64,000 nucleotides of DNA from Xenophilus aerolatus (lineage in GTDB: Bacteria; Pseudomonadota; Gammaproteobacteria; Burkholderiales; Burkholderiaceae_C). The notes beneath the pieces are model-generated. The model searched no databases, was not told the DNA's origin, and saw only the letters and a list, made by a program, of their open reading frames with translations. Positions 23,571 through 32,826 of this stretch are shown here, piece after piece; within the stretch, counting starts at the first letter, position 1; every line of letters starts with the position of its first letter. Both the position numbers and the translations under genes were made by a program. The stretch spans positions 806,001-870,000 of the forward strand of contig QAIB01000001.1 of NCBI GenBank assembly GCA_030418545.1, written 5' to 3'.

Positions 23571-25582
23571 TGGCGCTGCGCGACGAGGTCGAAGGCGCTT
23601 TTGCCGAGGACGGCGTGCTGTCGCGCGCGGCCGAGCACTTTCGCGTGCGCAGCGGCCAGACGCAGATGGCGCTGGCGGTGGCCGACACCATCGACCGCGG
23701 CGGCGTCCTGGTGGCCGAAGCCGGCACCGGTGTCGGCAAGACCTTTTCCTATCTGGTGCCGGCGTTGCTCAGCGGCGAACGCGTGCTGCTGTCGACGGCC
23801 ACCAAGGCCCTGCAGGACCAGCTGTTCGGCCGCGACCTGCCGCGCCTGGTCGAGGCGCTGGGCCTGCCACTGAAGACGGCGCTGCTCAAGGGGCGCGCGA
23901 GCTACCTGTGCCTGCACCGCCTGGGATTGGCCCGGCACGACGCAGGCGTGGAGCGCGGCATGGCGCGCACCCTGGGCAAGATCGAGCAGTGGTCGCTGGG
24001 CACACGCACCGGCGACCTGGCCGAGCTGCCTGGTCTCGACGAGCGCTCGCCCGTGATTCCGCTGGTGACTTCCACCCGCGACAACTGTCTGGGCGCGCAG
24101 TGCCCGCAGTTCAAGGCCTGCCATGTGAACCTCGCGCGCCGCGAGGCGCTGGCCGCTGACGTGGTCGTGATCAACCACCATCTCTTCTTCGCCGACCTCG
24201 CGGTGCGCGAGTCGGGCATGGCCGAGCTGTTGCCGAGCGTGCGCGTCGTGGTGTTCGACGAGGCGCACCAGCTCAACGAGACCGGCGTCCAGTTCCTCGG
24301 GCTGCAGCTGGGCACGGGACAGGTCCTCGATTTCGCGCGCGACGTGCTGGCCGCGGGCCTGCAGCAGGCGCGCGGCCTGGCCGACTGGCAGCAGGTCGTG
24401 GCGAGCCTGGACCGGGCCGCGCGCGAACTGCGGCTGTCCGTCGGCAAGTCATGGCCGGGCGCCAAGCTGCGCTGGGCCGGGCCCGCGCCCGAAGGCGTCG
24501 CCGAGAGGCCATGGCAGGAGAGCCTGGAAGCACTGCGCCGCAGCCTTCATGACTCCATGGAAGCCCTGGACACGGTCAGCGAGATCGCGCCGGACTTCGT
24601 GCGCCTGCACGAGCGCGCCGCCCAGATGCTCGAGCGCGCCGAGCGGCTCGCCCAGCCGTGCGCGCCCGAGGCGGTGCGCTGGGTCGACGTGGGCACGCAG
24701 CTGCGGCTGGTCGAATCGCCGCTGGACATCGCGGATGCGGTGCGCAAGCGAGTGCTCAAGACCGACCGCGCGCCGCAGGACGGTGATGCGTCCGCCGACG
24801 GTCGGGCCTGGATCTTCACCTCCGCCACCCTCGGCGACGACCCGCGCCTGCGCTGGTTCACCGAGCCCTGCGGGTTGAGCGACGCGCAGATCCTGCGCGT
24901 GAGCAGCCCCTTCGACTACGGCGAGCAGGCCGCGCTCTACGTGCCGCGCAGCTTTCCGAAGCCGAACGATCCCGCGCACAGTGCCGAGGTGGCCCGGCTC
25001 GCGGCGCACGGCGCCGAACGGCTCGGCGGCCGCACCCTCGTGTTGACGACCACCTTGCGCGCGCTACGGACGATCGGTGATCTGTTGCGCCAGAGGGCGC
25101 AGACCGGCGGGGCCGACCTCGAAGTGCTCGTGCAGGGCGAGTTGCCCAAGCGGGTGTTGATGGAGCGCTTCCGCGAGGGTGCCTCGGCCGGCCGCAAGGG
25201 CTGCGTGCTGGTCGCTTCGGCCTCGTTCTGGGAGGGCTTCGATGCGCCGGGCGATGCGCTGCAGTTCGTGGTGATCGACAAGCTGCCCTTTCCGCCGCCC
25301 AACGACCCGCTGGTCGAGGCGCGCTCCAGGCGGCTGGAGTCGCAAGGGCGCAGCGGCTTCAACGACTACTTCGTTCCGGAGGCTGCCGTGGCGCTCAAGC
25401 AGGGCGCGGGGCGCCTCATCCGGCGCGAGAGCGACCGCGGGGTGCTCGCGGTGTGCGACACGCGCCTGACCGCCATGGGCTACGGCCGCCGCCTGCTGCA
25501 GGCCCTGCCGCCGATGCGGCGCCTGGACGACGCCCAGGCACTCGACGCGGCATTCGACGACTTGCTCGCATCGGCTCCATGA
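23570..25582 (+). CDS. DinG/YoaA-type ATP-dependent DNA helicase (iron-sulphur, superfamily 2)
   Basis: A 670-residue XPD-related helicase. Walker A is EAGTGVGKTFSYL, followed by the TATKALQDQL motif Ia. The iron-sulphur insertion has candidate cysteines in GRASYLCLHR and DNCLGAQCPQFKACHV (four in total). Walker B is the DEAH box in VVFDEAHQL. C-terminal motifs include SASFWEGFDAPG (motif V) and QGAGRLIRRESDRG (motif VI). The family unwinds damaged or structured DNA; YoaA works with HolC at forks. The length fits YoaA better than long DinG forms. It is followed by a hairpin terminator (25623-25644). Confidence 0.92.
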   Translation: MALRDEVEGAFAEDGVLSRAAEHFRVRSGQTQMALAVADTIDRGGVLVAEAGTGVGKTFSYLVPALLSGERVLLSTATKALQDQLFGRDLPRLVEALGLPLKTALLKGRASYLCLHRLGLARHDAGVERGMARTLGKIEQWSLGTRTGDLAELPGLDERSPVIPLVTSTRDNCLGAQCPQFKACHVNLARREALAADVVVINHHLFFADLAVRESGMAELLPSVRVVVFDEAHQLNETGVQFLGLQLGTGQVLDFARDVLAAGLQQARGLADWQQVVASLDRAARELRLSVGKSWPGAKLRWAGPAPEGVAERPWQESLEALRRSLHDSMEALDTVSEIAPDFVRLHERAAQMLERAERLAQPCAPEAVRWVDVGTQLRLVESPLDIADAVRKRVLKTDRAPQDGDASADGRAWIFTSATLGDDPRLRWFTEPCGLSDAQILRVSSPFDYGEQAALYVPRSFPKPNDPAHSAEVARLAAHGAERLGGRTLVLTTTLRALRTIGDLLRQRAQTGGADLEVLVQGELPKRVLMERFREGASAGRKGCVLVASASFWEGFDAPGDALQFVVIDKLPFPPPNDPLVEARSRRLESQGRSGFNDYFVPEAAVALKQGAGRLIRRESDRGVLAVCDTRLTAMGYGRRLLQALPPMRRLDDAQALDAAFDDLLASAP

Positions 25583-25586
25583 GAAG

Positions 25587-25644
25587 AAGGCCCCCACGCT
25601 CCCCCGCTTGGCGAGGTCCGCTGCCCCCCGAGGGGGCGCCTTTT
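25587..25644 (+). repeat. GC-rich intergenic element containing a terminator hairpin
   Basis: The string AAGGCCCCCACGCTCCCCCG with its continuation to CCCCGAGGGGGCGC is a type of intergenic repeat I recall from Comamonadaceae genomes; only one copy is in this window. Its end forms a perfect hairpin GCCCCC-CGA-GGGGGC (25623-25637) followed by GCCTTTT, which should terminate the helicase transcript. Confidence 0.6.
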
Positions 25645-25668
25645 CCATCTTGGGGCGGCCCGGCGATG

Positions 25669-25699
25669 AAAAAGCACGACGGCCGCACAGGGCGGCCGT
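25669..25699 (-). terminator. Rho-independent terminator of bamD
   Basis: On the minus strand the 8-bp stem ACGGCCGC/GCGGCCGT (25679-25686 / 25692-25699, 5-base loop) is followed by CGTGC and TTTTT (25673-25669), 34 bases beyond the bamD stop. Confidence 0.75.
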
Positions 25700-25732
25700 G
25701 GAATCAGGTGGGGCGCCGAGCAGCGGGCGCTC

Positions 25733-26542
25733 TCACCAGAGCTTCCACCAGGGATCGTCCTTGCGCTTGAAGCCGCTCACCAGGTATTCGCTGTTGGGGT
25801 AGTTGGTCGTCAGCACGCGCTTGGCATCGTCGCGCAGCTGGGTCATGCCCAGCGCGTCGTAGGACTGCACCATGATGTAGAGCGCTTCTTCGAGGGCCGG
25901 CACTTCGCGGTAGTCGGCGAGCGCGATCTGCGCGCGGTTGATGGCCGCCAGGTAGGCGCCGCGCGAGTAGTAGTAGCGCGCCACGTGCACTTCGTACTGC
26001 GCCAGCGAGTTGACGATGTAGCGCATGCGGTCGCGCGCATCCTTCGCGTAGCGCGAATCGGGGAAGCGCTCGACCAGTTCCTTGAAGGCCAGGAACGATT
26101 CCTTGGCCGCCTTCTGGTCGCGCTCCGACAGGTCCTGGCGCGTGAGCCACGAGAACATGCCCAGGTCGTCGTTGAAGTTCACCACGCCCTTGAGGTACAG
26201 CGCGTAGTCCAGTGCGGGGCTGGCCGGGTGCAGCTTCATGAAGCGGTCGAGCGTGGCGATCGCCTGGGTCCGGTCGCCGCCCTTGTACTGGGCGTAGGCC
26301 TTGTCCAGCTGCGCCTGCTGGGCCAGCGGCGTCCCTGCGGCGCGGCCCTCGAGCTTCTCGTACAGCGGCACGGCCTTGTCGTAGGAGCCGCCGTCGGCTT
26401 CTTCCTTGGCCTCGGCATAGATCCGGTTGGGGCTCCAGTTCGCCGTGCGGTCTTCCTTGGTCGACGAGCACCCGGCCGTCAGGGCGACCCCTGCTGCGAG
26501 GGCGAGCCAGACGGGGACGGCCGATAATTGGGTGCGAAACAT
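25733..26542 (-). CDS. bamD: Outer membrane protein assembly factor BamD (lipoprotein)
   Basis: A 269-residue lipoprotein of the beta-barrel assembly machine that scaffolds BamA function in the outer membrane. The signal peptide ends in a lipobox LTAGC (acylated Cys25). TPR-like repeats follow (GGSYDKAVPLYEKLE, YKGGDRTQAIATLDRFMKLHP, ARYYYSRGAYLAAINR), the five-TPR architecture of YfiO/ComL. The ATG at 26542 is preferred because it gives a standard lipoprotein signal; upstream in-frame starts would add charged residues. It is divergent from rluD with only 14 bp between the start codons. Confidence 0.96.
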   Translation of the reverse strand: MFRTQLSAVPVWLALAAGVALTAGCSSTKEDRTANWSPNRIYAEAKEEADGGSYDKAVPLYEKLEGRAAGTPLAQQAQLDKAYAQYKGGDRTQAIATLDRFMKLHPASPALDYALYLKGVVNFNDDLGMFSWLTRQDLSERDQKAAKESFLAFKELVERFPDSRYAKDARDRMRYIVNSLAQYEVHVARYYYSRGAYLAAINRAQIALADYREVPALEEALYIMVQSYDALGMTQLRDDAKRVLTTNYPNSEYLVSGFKRKDDPWWKLW

Positions 26543-26580
26543 CTGAGGCAGCTTTCTTGAAACAGGTCCTTCCAATTATA
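26523..26580. promoter_or_regulatory. Overlapping divergent promoters of bamD and rluD
   Basis: A perfect TATAAT on the minus strand (26580-26575) lies inside the first codons of rluD, 33 bases before the bamD ATG. GATAAT on the plus strand (26523-26528) lies inside the first codons of bamD, 29 bases before the rluD TTG. Neither has a convincing -35. Each gene's -10 would therefore lie in the other's coding sequence. GAGG (26545-26548) is the rluD Shine-Dalgarno, eight bases before TTG. Confidence 0.5.
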
Positions 26581-27582
26581 TCGACGCCCCCTCCGGACCC
26601 CGGGGGCGCGGCGGTGGAAGGAGAGGAGGGCGGCGACGCCGCGGAAGGCAGCGAGATCCGCCCCTTTGCCATTGCTGCGGCATTGCACGGCCAGCGGCTG
26701 GACCGGGCCCTGGCTCTGCTGGTGCCCGAGTTCTCGCGCAGCTACCTGCAGCAGCTCATCGAGGACGGCGCGGTGCTCCTGCAGGGCCGCGTCGTACGCA
26801 AGCCCTCCGTCGCGGTGCGCGTCGGCGACGCCGGCCAGGTCGAGCTGCGCCCGACGCCACAGAGCCAGGCCTTCCGGCCCGAGCCGATGCCGCTGGTGGT
26901 GGTGCACGAGGACGAGCACCTGTGCGTGATCGACAAGCCCGCCGGACTGGTGGTGCACCCGGCGCCGGGCCACTGGAGCGGCACGCTGCTCAACGGCCTC
27001 CTGGCGCGCGACCCGCGCGCCGCGCAACTGCCGCGCGCCGGCATCGTCCACCGGCTCGACCGCGACACCAGCGGCCTGATGGTGGTGGCCCGCAGCCGCC
27101 TGGCCATGGAGGCGCTGGTGCGCATGATCGCGGCGCGCGAGGTCACCCGCCAGTACGTGGCCCTGGCGCACCGGCGCTGGGAGGGGGCGCCCAGCCGCCA
27201 GGTCGATGCGGCGATCGGCCGCGATCCGCGCAACCGGCTGCGCATGGCGGTGGTCGACCTGCGCCAGCACCCCGGCAAGCCGGCGCGCACGCTGATCGAG
27301 TCCCTGGGCAGCCACGACGCTGGCTGCCTGGTCCGCTGCACGCTGGAGACCGGGCGCACGCACCAGATCCGCGTCCACATGGCGTCCATCGGCCACCCCC
27401 TGGTCGGGGACGAGACCTATGGCGGCGCGCCAGCGAACGGGCTGACGCGACAGGGCCTGCACGCCTTCCGCCTGGCCTTCGTGCATCCCGTCACGCAGCA
27501 GGCGCTGGACTTGCGCTCGCCCGTGCCGGACGACCTGGCCCATGCCGCCCGCGCATGGGGGCTGGACTACAATCCCGCCTGA
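26557..27582 (+). CDS. rluD: 23S rRNA pseudouridine synthase RluD
   Basis: A 341-residue RluA-family enzyme that makes pseudouridines at 1911, 1915 and 1917 in helix 69 of 23S rRNA. A short acidic N-terminal extension (about 1-35) precedes an S4-like RNA-binding domain (RLDRALALLVPEFSRSYLQQ). The catalytic Asp is in HRLDRDTSGLMV, and the C-terminal ETGRTHQIRVHM is the conserved motif III. The TTG start at 26557 has GAGG eight bases upstream. The rluD/bamD head-to-head arrangement is also found in E. coli, but there with a larger gap. Confidence 0.94.
   Translation: MKQVLPIISTPPPDPGGAAVEGEEGGDAAEGSEIRPFAIAAALHGQRLDRALALLVPEFSRSYLQQLIEDGAVLLQGRVVRKPSVAVRVGDAGQVELRPTPQSQAFRPEPMPLVVVHEDEHLCVIDKPAGLVVHPAPGHWSGTLLNGLLARDPRAAQLPRAGIVHRLDRDTSGLMVVARSRLAMEALVRMIAAREVTRQYVALAHRRWEGAPSRQVDAAIGRDPRNRLRMAVVDLRQHPGKPARTLIESLGSHDAGCLVRCTLETGRTHQIRVHMASIGHPLVGDETYGGAPANGLTRQGLHAFRLAFVHPVTQQALDLRSPVPDDLAHAARAWGLDYNPA
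27568..27573 (+). promoter_or_regulatory. Candidate -10 box (TACAAT) for scpB
   Basis: TACAAT falls in the last codons of rluD (LDYNPA), with the scpB start 145 bp downstream. No clear -35. The 136-bp gap after rluD holds no other gene that I can support. Confidence 0.35.
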
Positions 27583-27718
27583 CGGTGTCCTGCCGTCCCG
27601 GCGCCCCTCGGGCCCGGACCGCGTTGCTTCGCCGGCCCTGGCCCGCAACGCCTCGCCGATCCCCTCTCTGTTCTGAACGTGCGCCCCTGGCGGCGCCTCT
27701 TCCCGGACACCGCGAACC

Positions 27719-28540
27719 ATGAATACGGCGGATGCGAAGCGCATTCTTGAAACCGCCTTGATCTGTTCGGCCCAGCCGTTGCCCCTGCGCGAACTGCGCG
27801 TGCTGTTCAACGACGAAATCGGCGCCGACACCATCAAGTCGCTGCTGCACGAGATGCAGGACGACTGGTCGCAGCGCGGCCTGGAACTGGTCAACGTCGC
27901 CACCGGCTGGCGCTTCCAGAGCCGGCCCGAGATGCGCGACCACCTGGATCGCCTGCACCCGGAGAAGCCGCCGCGCTACACGCGCGCCGCCCTTGAGACG
28001 CTGGCCATCATTGCCTACCGCCAGCCCGTGACCCGCGGCGACATGGAGGACATCCGCGGCGTGACCATCAACTCGATGATCCTCAAGCAGCTCGAGGACC
28101 GCGGCTGGGTCGAGGTCATCGGCCACCGCGAGACGGTCGGTCGCCCGGCGCTCTACGCCACCACGCGCCAGTTCCTCGACGACCTGGGCCTGGCTTCGCT
28201 CGACCAGTTGCCGATGATCGAGGCGCCGCAGCATGCCCAGGCCATGGCCGAGGCGCTGTCCCGTGGCGTCGATGCCGACCAGCCCGGGCTGCCGATCGGC
28301 GAGCCCGATGCGACCGAGACAGGCGGGGAGGGTGCCGACCCCACGACGCCTGCGCAGGCCGATGCGGCTGCCGAGTCCACGCCACCGCATGAAGCGCCCT
28401 TGGCGACTGCTGCAGACCCGGAAGGCGATGAACCTTCGCGCACGGCACAAGCCGACGCCACACCGGCGCGCGGTCTTCCCGCCGGCGAGCCGCTCCCACC
28501 TTCCTCCTCCCCTGACTCCTCTTCCGGAACCCCCTCATGA
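27719..28540 (+). CDS. scpB: Segregation and condensation protein ScpB
   Basis: A 273-residue kleisin-associated subunit of the SMC-ScpAB chromosome condensation complex. The two winged-helix domains are in residues 1-175: [17 protein letters not shown], then [41 protein letters not shown], the family's hallmark, and [25 protein letters not shown]. Residues about 185-273 are a Pro/Ala/Glu-rich disordered tail not found in short ScpB proteins. scpA is not next to it. The stop overlaps the rluB start (ATGA, 28537-28540). Confidence 0.93.
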   Translation: MNTADAKRILETALICSAQPLPLRELRVLFNDEIGADTIKSLLHEMQDDWSQRGLELVNVATGWRFQSRPEMRDHLDRLHPEKPPRYTRAALETLAIIAYRQPVTRGDMEDIRGVTINSMILKQLEDRGWVEVIGHRETVGRPALYATTRQFLDDLGLASLDQLPMIEAPQHAQAMAEALSRGVDADQPGLPIGEPDATETGGEGADPTTPAQADAAAESTPPHEAPLATAADPEGDEPSRTAQADATPARGLPAGEPLPPSSSPDSSSGTPS

Positions 28541-30192
28541 GCGCACCCGACCACGACGACGTCCCCCCCTCCGGTGCGCCTGCGGAGTCAGAAGAAAAAG
28601 TGGCCGCAGCCCCCGTCCAGCCTGCGCAGACCGCTACCGAATCCATAGCAGACGGGGCGGTGGCGCCGGCCCGCAAGCGTCGTCCGCGCAAGCCCAAGGC
28701 GGAGGCCGCCGATGCGTCGGCGGCTGCCGCTGACGCCGAGCCCGTTGCCGCACCCGAGCCGGTCGCCGCGCCTGCTGTTGCCGAGCCCCCGACGTCTCCT
28801 GCGGCGCCCGTGCCCAGCGACAACGGTGCCGTCCTGGACGGCGACGATGAGGCCGAGGAAGAAGAGGACGACGAGGACGACGAAGACGAGGACGAGTTCG
28901 ACCGCGCCCGCCGCGCTGCCGAGCGCGAACAGCGCAACGCGCCGCCGCCGGAGCCGATCCAGTTCGCCGACGTCGTCTCTGGCCAGTTCGATGCCGACGA
29001 GACCAGCCCCGACGTGGCGCCGCTCAAGCGCGTGCTGCTGCCGCAGGCCGATGCGCCCAAGCTGCACAAGGTGCTGGCCCAGGCCGGGCTCGGATCGCGC
29101 CTGGAGATGGAGCGCCTGATCCTCGAGGGCCGCATCTCCGTCAACAACGAACCGGCGCACATCGGCCAGCGCATCCAGTACGGTGACCAGGTCAAGGTCA
29201 ACGGCAAGCCGATCCGCTACCGCATCGCGCCCCCGCCGCCGCGCGTCATCGCGTACCACAAGCCGGTGGGCGAGGTGGTCACGCACGACGATCCGCAGAA
29301 TCGCCCCACGGTCTTCCGCAAGCTGCCGCGCCTGGTGCAGGGCAAGTGGCAGTCGGTCGGACGGCTCGACCTGAACACCGAAGGCCTGCTGCTCTTCACC
29401 AGCTCGGGCGAGCTGGCCAACCGGCTCATGCACCCGCGATTCGGGCTGGAGCGCGAGTACGCCGTGCGCGTGCTCGGCGCGCTGAGCAACGAGGAGAAGC
29501 AGCGCCTGCTCGACGGCGTGCGGCTCGACGATGGCATGGCGCAGTTCGGCACCATCGAGGATGGCGGTGGCGAGGGTTCGAACCAGTGGTACCGCGTGAC
29601 CATCTCGGAGGGCCGCAACCGCGAGGTGCGCCGCCTGTTCGAGGCCGTCGGCCATGCCGTGAGCCGCCTGATCCGCATCCGCTACGGCGCCATGGTGCTG
29701 CCGCGCGGCCTGCGGCGCGGCGCCTGGCTGGAGCTGGACGAGCGCGACATCCGCGCCCTCACGCAGGCGGCCGGTGCCGACATGCCGGCGCCGCGCCAGC
29801 GCGAGGACGGGCCCGGCCGCGGCGCCAGCGACCGTGGCAAGAAGCGCCGCCGCGGCGGCGCGAACAAGGGCGCCGGCGGTGGCGGTGGTGGGGGCAACGG
29901 CCCGCGCCAGCCGAACCCCCTCGCCACCCGTGGCAACCCGCAGGGCGGCAACGCCGGCGGCCCCGGCGGCAGGAAGAAGCGCGGCAACGACCGCGGTCCC
30001 AAGGCCGGCGGCGGGGCAGGGGGCGGGCAGCCCGACCCGATGAAGACCTCCTTCGGCTACATCGGGGCCGACAGCTTCTCGCGCCAGCGCAAGGATCCTC
30101 GTCGCGGCGGCGGCTCCGGCGGTGGTGGCGGTGGCGGTGGCGGCGCCCCGGGCGGCGGCGGTGGCCGCGGCCGGCGTTCACGTCCGCGCTGA
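28537..30192 (+). CDS. rluB: 23S rRNA pseudouridine synthase RluB with long disordered tails
   Basis: A 551-residue RsuA-family enzyme that modifies U2605 of 23S rRNA. The core is about residues 168-425: S4 domain ([21 protein letters not shown]), catalytic Asp in [14 protein letters not shown], and [18 protein letters not shown]. The N-terminal 165 residues are low-complexity, Ala/Pro/Lys-rich then very acidic ([14 protein letters not shown]). The C-terminal 120 residues are Gly/Arg/Lys-rich, resembling an RNA-binding RGG-type tail. E. coli RluB is about 290 residues, so roughly half of this protein is extension. Residues about 20-38 are encoded by a copy of the dispersed palindromic element. 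Confidence 0.92.
   Translation: MSAPDHDDVPPSGAPAESEEKVAAAPVQPAQTATESIADGAVAPARKRRPRKPKAEAADASAAAADAEPVAAPEPVAAPAVAEPPTSPAAPVPSDNGAVLDGDDEAEEEEDDEDDEDEDEFDRARRAAEREQRNAPPPEPIQFADVVSGQFDADETSPDVAPLKRVLLPQADAPKLHKVLAQAGLGSRLEMERLILEGRISVNNEPAHIGQRIQYGDQVKVNGKPIRYRIAPPPPRVIAYHKPVGEVVTHDDPQNRPTVFRKLPRLVQGKWQSVGRLDLNTEGLLLFTSSGELANRLMHPRFGLEREYAVRVLGALSNEEKQRLLDGVRLDDGMAQFGTIEDGGGEGSNQWYRVTISEGRNREVRRLFEAVGHAVSRLIRIRYGAMVLPRGLRRGAWLELDERDIRALTQAAGADMPAPRQREDGPGRGASDRGKKRRRGGANKGAGGGGGGGNGPRQPNPLATRGNPQGGNAGGPGGRKKRGNDRGPKAGGGAGGGQPDPMKTSFGYIGADSFSRQRKDPRRGGGSGGGGGGGGGAPGGGGGRGRRSRPR
28594..28650 (+). repeat. Dispersed palindromic element, copy inside the rluB N-terminal tail
   Basis: AAAAAGTGGCCGCAGCCCCC followed by the GCGCAG arm and the core GCTAC-N7-ATAGC (28633-28649). 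It is read in the same orientation and frame as the copies in bamB and the ABC ATPase gene, encoding a peptide of the form APVxxAxxAxxxIA. Confidence 0.65.
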
Positions 30193-30274
30193 AGGCGGGC
30201 ACCGACGCAGGCAAGCCATGGGGCTGCCTGCGGTTTTTGCAGCGGGATGGCGCGAATCGGTCATTCGCCCCGGT

Positions 30275-30280
30275 TAAAAT
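30275..30280 (+). promoter_or_regulatory. Candidate -10 box (TAAAAT) for ndk
   Basis: GGTTAAAATGC lies about 103 bp before the ndk ATG in the 190-bp gap after rluB; no clear -35. The rest of the gap appears to be 5' untranslated leader. Confidence 0.4.
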
Positions 30281-30382
30281 GCAAGGCTTTGTCAAGACTG
30301 GCACACGCATCGTTTCAGGCGATGCAACTTCGTGCCGGTTCGACAGCTCATTCAAGATCAACATCCGCTCAGAAAGCACTCC

Positions 30383-30796
30383 ATGGCCATCGAACGCACC
30401 CTCTCCATCATCAAGCCCGACGCCGTCGCCAAGAACGTCATAGGCAAGATCGTTTCCCGCTTCGAAGCCGCTGGCCTGAAGATCGTCGCTGCCCAGTACA
30501 TGCAGCTGTCGCAGGCCCAGGCCGAGCAGTTCTACGCCGTGCACAAGGAGCGTCCCTTCTTCAAGGACCTGGTGAGCTTCATGGTGTCGGGCCCGGTCTT
30601 CGTGCAGGCGCTCGAGGGCGACAACGCCATCGCCAAGAACCGCGACCTGATGGGCGCCACCGACCCCAAGAAGGCTGCGCCCGGCACCATCCGCGCCGAC
30701 TTCGCCGACAGCATCGATGCCAACGCCGTGCACGGCTCGGATGCCCCCGAGACGGCCAAGGCCGAGATCGCCTTCTTCTTCCCCAACCTGAAGTAA
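30383..30796 (+). CDS. ndk: Nucleoside diphosphate kinase
   Basis: A 137-residue enzyme that transfers the terminal phosphate of ATP to nucleoside diphosphates. It begins with the canonical [12 protein letters not shown]. In most NDKs the catalytic His is in an NxxHGSD motif; here [12 protein letters not shown] supplies that histidine. Other family landmarks are [15 protein letters not shown] and [18 protein letters not shown]. It starts the conserved ndk-rlmN-pilW-rodZ-ispG-hisS run, with 25 bp to rlmN. Confidence 0.97.
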   Translation: MAIERTLSIIKPDAVAKNVIGKIVSRFEAAGLKIVAAQYMQLSQAQAEQFYAVHKERPFFKDLVSFMVSGPVFVQALEGDNAIAKNRDLMGATDPKKAAPGTIRADFADSIDANAVHGSDAPETAKAEIAFFFPNLK

Positions 30797-30821
30797 GCCC
30801 GCCACCGGGCCGGGCCGCCGC

Positions 30822-31973
30822 ATGAACGCAAGCACCAACCTGCTCGACTTCGACCTCGAGGGGCTGGCCGCGTTCTGCGAGGCGCTCGGCGAGAAGCGCT
30901 TCCGCGCCACGCAGCTGTTCCGCTGGATCCACCAGCGGGGCGCGAGCGACTTCGAGCAGATGACCGATCTGGCGAAGTCGCTGCGCGGCAAGCTCGCCGG
31001 CACGGCGCACGTGACGGCGCTGCCGGTCATTTCGCAGCAGCTGTCCGCCGACGGCACCATCAAGTGGCTGTTCGACGTCGGCGACGGCAATGCCGTCGAG
31101 GCCGTCTTCATTCCCGAGGATGACCGCGGCACGCTGTGCGTGTCGTCCCAGGCCGGGTGTGCGGTGGGCTGCCGTTTCTGCTCCACCGGCCACCAGGGTT
31201 TCAGCCGCAACCTCAGTACCGGCGAGATCGTCGCCCAGCTGTGGTTCGCCGAGCATTTCCTGCGCAAGCACCTGAACCGCGACGAACGCATCATTTCGAA
31301 CGTCGTCATGATGGGCATGGGCGAGCCGCTGCAGAACTACGCAGCCCTCGTTCCCGCACTGCGCACCATGCTCGACGACAACGCCTACGGCCTGTCGCGC
31401 CGCCGCGTGACGGTGTCGACCTCCGGCGTGGTCCCGATGATCGACCGCCTGGGCCAGGACTGCCCGGTCGCGCTCGCGGTGTCGCTGCACGCACCCAACG
31501 ATGCGCTGCGCGACGACCTCGTCCCGCTGAACCGCAAGTACCCGCTCGAGGAGCTCCTCGCGGCCTGCAAGCGCTACCTGGCGCATGCGCCGCGCGACTT
31601 CATCACCTTCGAGTACTGCATGCTCGACGGGGTGAACGACCAGCCCGAACATGCGCAGCAGCTCGTCGAGCTGGTGCGCTCGCAGGGCGTGTCGTGCAAG
31701 TTCAACCTGATTCCCTTCAATCCGTTCCCGGCCTCGGGCCTGCTGCGCTCGCCGCAGGCGCGCGTGCAGGCCTTCGCCCGGGCGCTGGGCGACGCCGGCA
31801 TCGTGACCACCGTGCGCAAGACGCGCGGGGACGACATCGACGCCGCCTGCGGCCAGCTGGCCGGCGACGTGAAGGATCGCACCCGGGCCGCCGAGCGCAT
31901 GGCGCAGCGGCGCACCGTGGTGCTCCACAAGGCGCGCCCGGGAGTGGCGGCCGATGCGACGCAGGAGCATTGA
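30822..31973 (+). CDS. rlmN: Dual-specificity 23S rRNA/tRNA adenine-C2 methyltransferase RlmN
   Basis: A 383-residue radical-SAM enzyme that methylates A2503 of 23S rRNA and A37 of some tRNAs. The radical-SAM cluster motif is [12 protein letters not shown] (CxxxCxxC); [11 protein letters not shown] is the SAM-binding GEP-type motif, and the C-terminal [18 protein letters not shown] contains the methyl-carrying Cys. The N-terminal domain ([14 protein letters not shown]) is typical. Followed by pilW, whose start is 5 bp after the stop. Confidence 0.97.
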   Translation: MNASTNLLDFDLEGLAAFCEALGEKRFRATQLFRWIHQRGASDFEQMTDLAKSLRGKLAGTAHVTALPVISQQLSADGTIKWLFDVGDGNAVEAVFIPEDDRGTLCVSSQAGCAVGCRFCSTGHQGFSRNLSTGEIVAQLWFAEHFLRKHLNRDERIISNVVMMGMGEPLQNYAALVPALRTMLDDNAYGLSRRRVTVSTSGVVPMIDRLGQDCPVALAVSLHAPNDALRDDLVPLNRKYPLEELLAACKRYLAHAPRDFITFEYCMLDGVNDQPEHAQQLVELVRSQGVSCKFNLIPFNPFPASGLLRSPQARVQAFARALGDAGIVTTVRKTRGDDIDAACGQLAGDVKDRTRAAERMAQRRTVVLHKARPGVAADATQEH

Positions 31974-31977
31974 ACCG

Positions 31978-32826
31978 ATGACAGAACACTCCCTGACCGC
32001 GGCGCGGCGTTCGCCACGCTGGCTGTGGAGCGGCGCAGGGGTGGTCGCGCTGGCGCTCGCCGGCTGCACGACGACCACCACGACGACCACTTCCTTCGCC
32101 GACATGAAGAACAGCCCGCCCACGACGGTGGCGGCCGAGTCGGCGCAGGCGCAGGCGCAGCGGCGCGCCGAACTGCGCCTGCAGCTCGCGGTCGGTTACT
32201 TCCAGCACGGCCAGACCGAGGTCGCGATGCAGGAGATCAACCAGGCGCTGGCGGCAGACCCCAATTACGCCGATGCCTACAACCTGCGCGGCCTGATCTA
32301 CATGCGCCAGGACGATGCGGCCCAGGCCGAGGACAGCTTCCGCCGCGCGATCGCGCTCAAGCCGCGCGACCCCGACACGCGCCACAACTACGGCTGGCTG
32401 CTGTGCCAGCAGAAGCGCTACGGCGACGCGATGGCCCAGTTCGGCGCCGCGCTCGCCGTGCCCACCTACCAGGACGCCGCCAAGACGCTGATGACGCAGG
32501 GCGTGTGCCAGATCCAGGCCGGCGATCGCGCCGCGGCCGAGAAGAGCCTCACCCAGGCCTACGAGATGGACGCCGGCAACCCGGTCATCGGCTACAACCT
32601 CGCGTCGCTGCTGTTCCAGCGCGAGGACTACACGCGGGCGCAGTTCTACGTCCGCCGCATCAACAACGGCCAGCAGGCCAATGCCGAGTCGCTGTGGCTC
32701 GGCGTGAAGACCGAGCGCCGCCTGGGCAACCGCGAAGCCATGGCACAGCTGGCCAGCCAGCTGCAGCGCCGCTTCCCCCAATCGCGCGAGGCGCTGGCGT
32801 ACGAGCGCGGCAACTTCAATGATTGA
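31978..32826 (+). CDS. pilW: Type IV pilus biogenesis/stability lipoprotein PilW (PilF-like)
   Basis: A 282-residue TPR lipoprotein that helps PilQ secretin assembly in type IV pilus systems. The signal peptide ends in a lipobox LALAGC (Cys30). Directly after the Cys comes a run of eight Thr residues (31-38), an unusual tether. TPR repeats follow (EINQALAADPNYADAYNLRG, EDSFRRAIALKPRDPDTRHNYGW). AGGAG 12 bases before the ATG overlaps the end of rlmN. Its stop overlaps the next gene's start by 8 bp. Confidence 0.9.
   Translation: MTEHSLTAARRSPRWLWSGAGVVALALAGCTTTTTTTTSFADMKNSPPTTVAAESAQAQAQRRAELRLQLAVGYFQHGQTEVAMQEINQALAADPNYADAYNLRGLIYMRQDDAAQAEDSFRRAIALKPRDPDTRHNYGWLLCQQKRYGDAMAQFGAALAVPTYQDAAKTLMTQGVCQIQAGDRAAAEKSLTQAYEMDAGNPVIGYNLASLLFQREDYTRAQFYVRRINNGQQANAESLWLGVKTERRLGNREAMAQLASQLQRRFPQSREALAYERGNFND

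Noticed and set aside
29860-30180. GGCGGTGGCGG-type repeats in the rluB tail as a tandem repeat or CRISPR-like array
   Set aside because: These are irregular Gly codon runs of a low-complexity coding tail with no regular repeat-spacer structure.
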